Position numbers and translations under genes: made by a program. From Datisca glomerata (Eukaryota > Streptophyta > Magnoliopsida > Cucurbitales > Datiscaceae): 64,000 bases of DNA. This document shows, piece after piece, positions 56,676 through 64,000 of this stretch. Every line of letters begins with the position of its first letter. Position 1 is the stretch's first letter. A model generated the notes under the pieces. The model ran no database searches. It was given only the letters and a program-made list of their open reading frames with translations, and was not told where the DNA came from. The stretch is taken from assembly GCA_003255025.1 (NCBI GenBank), contig QANY01000053.1, positions 240,161-304,160 of the forward strand, given 5' to 3'.

Positions 56676-57550
56676 TGAAACTTTTATGCTGGAACTGTCA
56701 AGGTATTGGGAGACCCTTGACAGTTCATAGCCTTCACCAGGCAGTGAAGAAATTCTCCCCGGACATTGTCTTTCTCCAAGAAACAAAGAACTAAGCGGCG
56801 AAGATTGAGAGAGTCAAGAGGCGCCTCAATTTTCCTCATGTACTTTTGGTGGACCCTGTAAATACTAAATACTAGGTGGGTCTTGGGCTATTGTGGAAAA
56901 AGATCATCATTTGGTTCAGGTAATATCTTATGCATATTTTCTTATAGAAGCAAAAATTGTTGATGTTTTGATCAGTCAATGATGGTATTTCTTCAGAGTT
57001 TATGGCTGTCATGAAATGAGGGAAAGGAAAATTCAATTTGAAATTTTGATTCAAAAGATTCTGCCCATCCCCGAACCCGTACTGCTTGCAGGCGATTTTA
57101 ATGAAGTTCTCCATGATTGGGAGAAATCTAGCAGGAACCTAGTGGAATTTAGCAACGGGGAAAATTCGCGTAATCTGATACGCTCCTGTAATTTGATTGA
57201 CTTAGGATTTGTTGGTACACAGTACACGTGGTGCAATGGAAGGGGAACTGATTTGATCTTTTGCCGGTTAGATCGAGCTCTCTGTTCTTGTAATTGGATG
57301 CTAAATTACGAGAAATTGGTTGTCCAACATATTTATTATCCTGGATCGCATCACTCGGTGCTGCTGATAGATACTTGGCCAAGGAGCAATCTTAGAAGAG
57401 TACCTCAGTGGTTTCGATTTGAAATCAGATGGATAAAGCAGGATAGTTGCAAAAAGGTGATAGCCCAATCTTGGGGTCTAGATACTCAAGGCTTGGCAGG
57501 AGAGAAGATTATCCGGAAGCTTAAGAAAACCATGGAAGAGCTGCTGTAAT
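56676..57550 (+). pseudogene. LINE endonuclease
   Basis: It begins MKLLCWNCQGIGRPLTVHSL and continues VKKFSPDIVFLQETK, the WN.QG and ETK blocks of the apurinic-type endonuclease. After stops and a shift, the frame from 57016 has PVLLAGDFNEVLHDWEKSS, TQYTWCNGRGTDLIFCRLDR and YYPGSHHSVLLI, with the GDFN and SHH catalytic blocks present. About 177 codons of this second part are open. Confidence 0.85.
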
Positions 57551-58700
57551 GGCGGAAAAAACCAAGGAAATTCGTTAATTCGAATCAAGGAGCTGTTCTC
57601 TCAACTCCAAGCTCTGTATGGGACGCCAGTTCGGAATCAACGGAGTATAAATGAGCTGGAGAAAGATTTGGAAAGGGCCGTCATTGATGAAGAGAAATTT
57701 TGGAAGGATAAAACTCATGAGGATTGGCTTAATCTAGGAGATCGAAACACAGCTTATTTCCATACCAAATTTAAATAAAAGAGTAGGGGGATTCGGATCC
57801 ACGGGCTGGAGGATGAAGAGTGTAATTGGAGAGTGGAGCAGGAGAAATTAAAGGAAGTGGCTGCTACGTATTTCTCTAACCTTTTCAAAAGTCAACAGCC
57901 AAGAGAAATTGAAAAGGTTGTTGAAGTCCTTAATGTTCAAGTCACGGACAGCCAGCATGAGGAACTGATTTCCCCGTTCAAGGAGCATGAAATCATTACG
58001 GCTATTCGGCAAATGCAAGCTTTGAAAGCACCTGGTACAGACGGTTTCAACGCTGGTTTCTTTCAAAGTAATTGGGATATGGTGGCTGGAGATATCTTAG
58101 CTATGCTGGAGGACTTCTTTGAGACAGGTTAACTGCCGCCGGGGCATCAATTTTACGTATATTAGTCTCATTCCGAAATCTGCTCCTAGGACCATGAAAG
58201 ATTTTAGGCCAATCTCTCTTGCAATGTACTTTATAAAATTATCTCCAAGGTGCTTTTTAATCGCTTGAAACCGGTTATGCAAGGGCTTAATTCTCCTTTG
58301 AAAAGTGCTTTTGTAGCTGGGTGGAGAATCTAAGATAATATCCTTGTAGTCCATGAAGCACTTCATTCGCTTCTATTGAAAGATCAGGGAAAACGAGGAG
58401 AAATGGTTCTGAAACTTGACATGGCAAAGGCTTAGGACCGGGTAGAATGGGCGTTCATCGAATCGGTCTTGGGAAAAATGAATTTTCATAATAAATGGAT
58501 AATGAGGATCATGGAACGCATTAAAACAGGAGCTTTTTTGGTGATCATCATTGGGGAACTTTCATAATAAATGGATAATGTGGATCATGGAATGCATAAA
58601 TGGATGAGCCTTATATCAGCCATGTAGCTAAGGAAATTGCTGCTCATGCTAGTAAATCTTCTTATAGCTAGCTGTTTACTTAGTTTTCCCCCTCACGAGT
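57551..58700 (+). pseudogene. LINE reverse transcriptase, truncated inside
   Basis: Linker sequence (LNLGDRNTAYFHTKFK) leads to RT blocks KAPGTDGFNAGFFQSNW, DFRPISLA and GEMVLKLDMAKA.DRVEW. At about 58555 the sequence jumps to the LINE C-terminus (SHVAKEIAAHASKSS), so the YADD active site, thumb and zinc domain are missing. A 44-bp direct repeat flanks the break (58483-58525 and 58560-58600: TTTCATAATAAATGGATAAT), which suggests slippage or repair. Confidence 0.8.
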
Positions 58701-58779
58701 GGGTTATTCCCTTTGTACTCCATGAGATTTCTAATGAGGATTATTGAGTATCCTTTTGTCAAAAAAAATACCTCCAAAA

Positions 58780-59396
58780 GTATGACATTGGCGTTATTTA
58801 TTTGAGAGACAAAGTTACATTGGTTTTAAACTCCAAAATGACAGCACATGGAAACAATCCAGCCAACCTAAGGCCGTATTTCTATCATTTTAGGGTTCAG
58901 AACCAATGTCACCTGATCTCTTTGTTCATGGCATATTTTTTAAGTTGTCGGACAGATAATGTTTACTGGGTCTTCTAACAAAAAAATGGTTTCAAATAAA
59001 ACAATCTACAATGAAACTTTGTGATTGTTTAGAGATCCATTGGTAACCTTTAGAAATTCAGGATGCAATGTGTAACTTTTGATAATTGGAGTGTACAAAA
59101 GTTATATATAACCGTCCAAAATTTTAGTTAATGTCTGCTCTTTATCTAGAAACATCAATCTCTCTTAGTTTGCCATAAACACAATGAAACTAGTTTAGTT
59201 TCAATAATTATACAAAACTCTATCGTCCTTAATGAAAGTTGAAAGGTAAAAATGGTCCTACAAAATTGATATCTCATTAATTATTTCTTGATCTAACTAT
59301 TTCTTGATCTGACGATTATAAATTCAGTAAAAAAAAATAAAGAAAAATATGTTTAGGACAAATTCTTAAATATTGTATATTCAACATATTCCTCAC
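58780..59396. other. No gene seen
   Basis: AT-rich spacer between the LINE and the 63-bp array. Confidence 0.4.
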
Positions 59397-60400
59397 AATG
59401 GCGTTTCTCATATTGCGTGGGTTTCATCCTAAAGGTAGCGACGACCATCTTTTGGCCTGCAGTAACGTCCCCAATTTTGGGTGACGTACCCGTTCCTTTA
59501 CAGTGGTGTTCTCCAAAGTGTGCGGGTTTTCTTTAGGATTTTGATGACGATTATCTTTCCTTGCACTGGCTTTCTCCCAAAGTGAGGATTTTCTTCAAGA
59601 CTATGGTGACGAGATCATCGTCCATGGCAACAGCGTTGCCCCAAGCTTCGAGGGTTTTCATTGGAATTCTGGTGACGACCATCCATCCTTTATAGGTGTT
59701 CCCCTAAAGTGTGAGGGTTTATTTCGAGACTTTGGTGATGCCCACATTTATTTGTTGTGCCTTTTCTCTAGAGTGTGAGGGTTTCCTTCGGGATTTTAGT
59801 GACGACCATCTTTTCTTGCAGTGACCTTCCCTTAAAGTGAGAGAGTTTCCTTCGAAACTTTGGTGACGACCATCTTTCCTTATAGTGGCGTTTCGTCTTA
59901 GTGTGGGGGTTTTCTTCAGGACATTGGAAGCGACCATCTTTTCTTGTAGTGGAGTTCTACCAAAGTGCGAGAGTTTTCTTCAGGGCTTTGATGACCATTG
60001 CATTTCCTTACAGTGGCGTTCCCCCAAAATGTGAGGGTTTCCTTGGAGATTTTAGTGACAACCATATTTTGTTGCAGTGGTGTTCCCATAAAGTGATAGG
60101 GTTTCCTTCATGACTTTGGTGACGACCATATTTCCTTGCAGTAGCGTTCTCACAAAGTGCGAGGGTTTAATTCTGGACTTTAATGACAACTACATTTCCT
60201 TGCAATGGCAATCCTGAGCGTGAGATTTCTCTTAGCTTTGTCTACAGCCATATTATATCGTGTCAGTGACGAAGTGGAATAATCTTAGAACGCATGAGAT
60301 TTCTATAGAGCTTTGCCGATGGACACATTTGTCCTTTCAACGATGAGGTGGAATTCTAGGGTACACTAGATTTTTATATACCTTTGAAGTGTCCATCTTC
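59397..60400 (+). repeat. About 63-bp tandem repeat array
   Basis: About 13 units of 60-66 bp to 60240, each with TTGCAGTGGCGTTC, CCAAAGTG.GAGGGTTT, CTTC..GACTTTGGTGACGA and CCATCTTTCC. Two more diverged units of about 85-90 bp follow to 60400. It is a GC-richer block in AT-rich sequence. Open frames on both strands are artefacts of the repeat. Confidence 0.8.
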
Positions 60401-61599
60401 TATCATTTCTTTTGTATCACTTGCATTCTAATATTTTATACTCACATTTTTGTAGTTGATGTTTTATGATTCATCGTCTTTCTTTTGTTGGATTCAATAG
60501 AATGTGCTAACAATTTAACCATGTGTTAAGTTGGTGGAGTGTTTTTCTAGATTGAACCTATGGATTGCTCCTAAGCTGCTTACCTATCCGTATAGAGAAG
60601 CAATCAAGTTAGATAGTAGTTTTCTGAGTTTTTTTCTGTTGAATTCGACCAAAGATATTTGTTCTTAAGCTACCTACGAACCTTTATAAAAAAGATTAAG
60701 TCAAACCATAGTCTGTTGGCAAAAGTTTAGGCTCATACGGGAGATGAGCATCATGCATTTTATAAGGCACGTGTGACAATGCGTGTCATACCATCTTTCA
60801 AGAATAGCAGCGCTTCAGGAACTTTTCATTGATTGACCCCAATCTTCAGACATTATTATCAACTACTTTGTAAACTTCTCATCTCAAACTCACACCACGC
60901 CTCTTCTCTTCTTCCTTTAGTCATCTTTCAACCTCACGCATCTTTTTCCTCCCTTAGTCCCTCAACCTTACGCATCTTCATCCTCAAATCTCAAAACTCT
61001 AGCAGCCGTTTCTCATTTCTCACCCCTTATCTAATCATTACCCGTCTCTTCATCTCAGCATCTGAAATCCTCTATTTGTCTTTGTTTAATTTCAGCGTTG
61101 TCACTTCGCCACTCTCACTAGTTCCATTGAAGGTACTTTATGAGTTTATAAATTTTGCGAAATTGGATTTACTAATTAGGGTTTTGAATTAATTTTTGGA
61201 TTTTGCTGAAAGTTTTTGTTTTACTATTATATTTCCACGAATATACCCACTTCCATTGAAAGTGTGAAAGACAAATTGAAATATGTTGGTGAATGTTGTG
61301 AGATTGAACTTTGGTGTTAAGATTGGAGATTTATCAATGGAGTTTTTTTTTTTTTAGATTATACTATACTGAGATTATAATTTCTTATGGGCTTATTCAA
61401 TGGAATTTTTTGTTTGAGATATTGTAATTTCTTGTTAAACTCTATAAACCAACCGAACCAAACTGGTTACCTGAGTTTGGTTCAACTAGGTTATTTCTAT
61501 ATGATAAGTTCGATTCCATTCAGAATGAGAGAGAAACGATCAAATTAGTTTTATTACATTTTTAAGGTAATAATTGACTGAACCAAACATGCATGCCCC
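60401..61599. other. LTR-like and untranslated sequence, no gene
   Basis: 60560-60720 holds CTCCTAAGCTGCTTACCTAT and AGCTACCTACGAACC, a motif pair I associate with LTR or 3' regions of plant gypsy elements. 60830-61190 is CT-rich with a 119-codon frame of low complexity and a possible donor GAAG/GTACTT at 61130. It could be a leader exon, but no downstream exon is visible. Confidence 0.35.
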
Positions 61600-62940
61600 T
61601 ACTTCCAAACATAGCCTCGTATTTTCTTCATTAGTCGTTCCCTCAACAATTCAAACTGATGGGATTTGTCGTTTAAGCGGTAAAACTACTTCCACACTCT
61701 AGGATACAAAATATGGTGTGGCTTGTGTTAGTGTTCGAGGAGTGGTTCGATATGTCGAGAGAGCTTCACTGACTTTATCGTGCCAATCTCACTTTCTTTT
61801 CTTCAACACACCTTTCTTTAAAATATTACAAAGCTATTTTGTTAAATGTATATGTAAGCCCATTTGCCGATGTGTTATACATAGAAGACTTGTACTACTT
61901 GAAATCAAACTTCTCACAAAGCTTGTCCATCAGGTTGTTAAATAATTACTTTCCGTTATTGGTGATATGTGTCCTGACGAAATCAACAACATCTTCTTTA
62001 TTGGCTTCCATTATAGTATGGCTTCAGCCAGCTTGGAGAAGTAATATGTCCCGACAAGTACGTAAGAATGCCCCTTGATAATTCTGGATTTAGAGAGCCA
62101 GAACGAGTCTCCACCCTTCAAATGGTCAAGGCACTAATGTTAAATGCAAAGGTCCTGGTGGTTGGTGGATGAAATTGAAATGAAAAAACTACTAAACGTC
62201 ACATTTCTTGGCATAAACCATCGAATCTTGCACTATTATTGGCTAATAATATCCTAATCTTTTATCCTAAGATGAGGCTTTGGTCCTGTTTGATGAGTGT
62301 TACAGACACCAAAGATCAAAGAAATGAGGCTTTTCTAATATATGCTTAACTTCTTCTTGTCTTAAACATCAAAGAAAGAGTTCGTCAAAAGAATGTCATT
62401 ATAGGGTATCTTTGTAGTAAGTAAATCATGCAGCTAGCTTTCAGTTTTTGGCTTTATGACACAGGTCATTGGGTAGTTTTCCATGTTGCAAATACTCAAT
62501 GAATGGTTGATGTCAATCCTCTTCATCAATTAGGCATATGGAACTTAAGTTCGATTCTTCTTGCTTACGATCAGCTAGTGGGATGACCCTTTTTTGGCAT
62601 ACTGGTATGTTGACAGATTTTTAGCCAAGTTAGCTAATGCATCAACTCGTCATTTTTTCACTTTTCGAACATGTTCGAAGGCAATAATTTAAAATTTCTA
62701 CATTAGTCATTTTACGTACTTAAAGTATATAATTAAGTCATCCTTCTTCACTTCATATTGCGTCATTAAATGATTTATAATCCTCGAGTTTGGCATTACA
62801 TCATCGATTGATTTATAATCAGTTTTAGTCATAGACACCTCAAGTTTATCAATTCTAATTTTTAAGGCCATCTCAAGGCCAATTATTAATGCCTGATATC
62901 CAACCTTGTTGTTGGAGCATAATTCATGTAGTATAAAACT
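61600..62940 (-). pseudogene. Gypsy RNase H and integrase remnant
   Basis: From 62935 down the minus strand reads LCSNNKVGYQALIIGLEMAL, YEVKKDDLIIYFKYVK and FEHVRKVKK.RVDALANL (RNase H of the Tat type). It continues with FIEYLQHGKLPNDLCHKA and FTYYKDTL, and then integrase traces, including KVSEALSTYRTTPRTLTQAT near 61720. Stops are very frequent. The RNase H part is also the piece amplified in the array to the right. Confidence 0.8.
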
Positions 62941-64000
62941 TTACGGTAAGATCTGCCTGTATGGCGTGACAAGAATTACCCTGGCTCCAGCTCCATGTTG
63001 TAGATGTCGTATTTTGTCTGGTCAAACACTTTAAAAATATAAATTTATTTTTTGGCCCATATATTAGTCTAAGACTATGTGTATGATTTGAAAAACAGCT
63101 CAATACCTAAAAACAGCTCAAATTTCTACATTAGTCATTTTACGTACTTAAAGTATATAATTAAGTCATCCTTCTTCACTTCATATTGCGTCATTAAATG
63201 ATTTATAATCCTCGAGTTTGGCATTACATCATCGATTGATTTATAATCAGTTTTAGTCATAGACACCTCAAGTTTATCAATTCTAATTTTTAAGGCCATC
63301 TCAAGGCCAATTATTAATGCCTGATATCCAACCTTGTTGTTGGAGCATAATTCATGTAGTATAAAACTTTACGGTAAGATCTGCCTGTATGGCGTGACAA
63401 GAATTACCCTGGCTCCAGCTCCATGTTGTAGATGTCGTATTTTGTCTGGTCAAACACTTTAAAAATATAAATTTATTTTTTGGCCCATATATTAGTCTAA
63501 GACTATGTGTATGATTTGAAAAACAGCTCAATACCTAAAAACAGCTCAAATTTCTACATTAGTCATTTTACGTACTTAAAGTATATAATTAAGTCATCCT
63601 TCTTAACTTCATATTGCGTCATTAAATGATTTATAATCCTCGAGTTTGGCATTACATCATCGATTGATTTATAATCAGTTTTTGTCATAGACACCTCAAG
63701 TTTATCAATTCTAATTTTTAAGGCCATCTCAAGGCCAATTATTAATGCCTGATATCCAACCTTATTGTTGGAGCATAATTCATGTAGTATAAAACTTTAC
63801 GGTAAGATCCGCCTGTATGGCGTGACAAGAATTACCCTGGCTTCAGCTTCATGTTGTAGATGTCGTATTTTGTCTCGTCAAACACTTTAAAAATATAAAT
63901 TTATTTTTTGGCCCATATATTAGTCTAAGACTATGTGTATGATTTGAAAAACAGCTCAATACCGAAAAACAGCTCAAATTTCTACATTAGTCATTTTACG
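62693..64000. repeat. 428-bp tandem array, three full copies and a partial fourth
   Basis: Unit starts (AATTTCTACATTAG) lie at 62693, 63121, 63549 and 63977, exactly 428 bp apart, and the array runs off the window. Copies 1 and 2 look identical by eye, and copy 3 has about nine substitutions. Each unit joins about 240 bp of minus-strand gypsy RNase H to about 65 bp of spacer and the first 115-120 bp of the gypsy LTR in plus orientation (TGTAGATGTCGTATTTTGTC, at 62998 in unit 1). Confidence 0.95.

Larger units (their letters stand above)
54877..58766 (+). mobile_element. L1-type LINE with target-site duplication
   Basis: AATACCTTCAAAA (54864-54876) and AATACCTCCAAAA (58767-58779) flank the element and match at 12 of 13 bases. 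The 3' end is a short A run after TATCCTTTTGTC. ORF1, endonuclease and RT pieces lie inside in the right order and strand. Size is about 3.9 kb including a probable insertion (55329-55903), so the interior of RT and the region after it are largely deleted. Confidence 0.85.

Noticed and set aside
60833..61192. 119-codon frame in CT-rich sequence
   Set aside because: Low complexity, no domain, and the start is not supported. It could be untranslated leader, but no gene follows.

Overview
This is a gene-poor, AT-rich stretch of plant nuclear chromosome, almost certainly from a eudicot. The evidence is nested Ty1/copia and Ty3/gypsy LTR retrotransposons, an L1-type LINE, hAT- and Mutator-like remnants, spliceosomal introns, a plant-type snRNA promoter (USE plus TATA) and small secreted peptide genes with signal peptides. 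I cannot name the species from sequence alone. Most long reading frames are decayed transposon domains or low-complexity shadows. Only three loci look like possibly working host genes: a minor-spliceosome U6atac snRNA gene (about 49162-49284, + strand) and two paralogous small secreted cysteine-motif peptide genes (38181-38507 and 51696-52147, both - strand).

Layout. 1-700: inverted counterpart of a palindromic minisatellite element found again at 25680-26790. 1260-3094: LINE zinc-domain scrap and a copia relic with the odd order RNase H-PPT-LTR-PBS (- strand). 3095-17310: a + strand copia element with a 2.1 kb LTR, broken by a gypsy 3' end (7589-10200), a solo LTR of its own family (12120-14256) and another LTR copy in its 3' LTR (15651-17310). 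17311-25024: a 5'-truncated Tat-lineage gypsy element with gag, PR, RT, RNase H, a second RNase H and integrase, then an intron-containing antisense gene and a 3' LTR. 25680-27230: minisatellite and DUF1985 pseudogene, probably part of a Mutator-like element. 27656-31676: gypsy gag, leader and 5' LTR on the - strand. 31677-33780: a second copia fragment.

33780-49000 holds a broken spatacsin-C-terminus-like gene fragment (34699-35004), two copies of an unidentified 1.3-1.4 kb repeat (36567 and 43619), the first secreted peptide gene, a copia LTR, four successive tandem-repeat arrays (41036-42730) and hAT-like elements. 49096-49290 is the U6atac unit with USE, TATA and T-run terminator. 51696-52147 is the second secreted peptide gene. 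A hAT-like element with near-perfect 8-bp target duplications (52923-53853), a long inverted-repeat element (53912-54797) and a LINE with a 13-bp target duplication (54877-58766) follow. The window ends in a 63-bp array, a decayed gypsy pol on the - strand, and a young 428-bp tandem array fusing a gypsy RNase H piece to a gypsy LTR start.

The transposon pieces do not work together: nearly all have stops, frameshifts or lost catalytic residues. The U6atac RNA would pair with U4atac and act at U12-type introns. The two peptide genes share a signal peptide, a CX3C-X12/13-CX3C core and a conserved LxNEExEF tail, so they look like a small family spread over about 14 kb.
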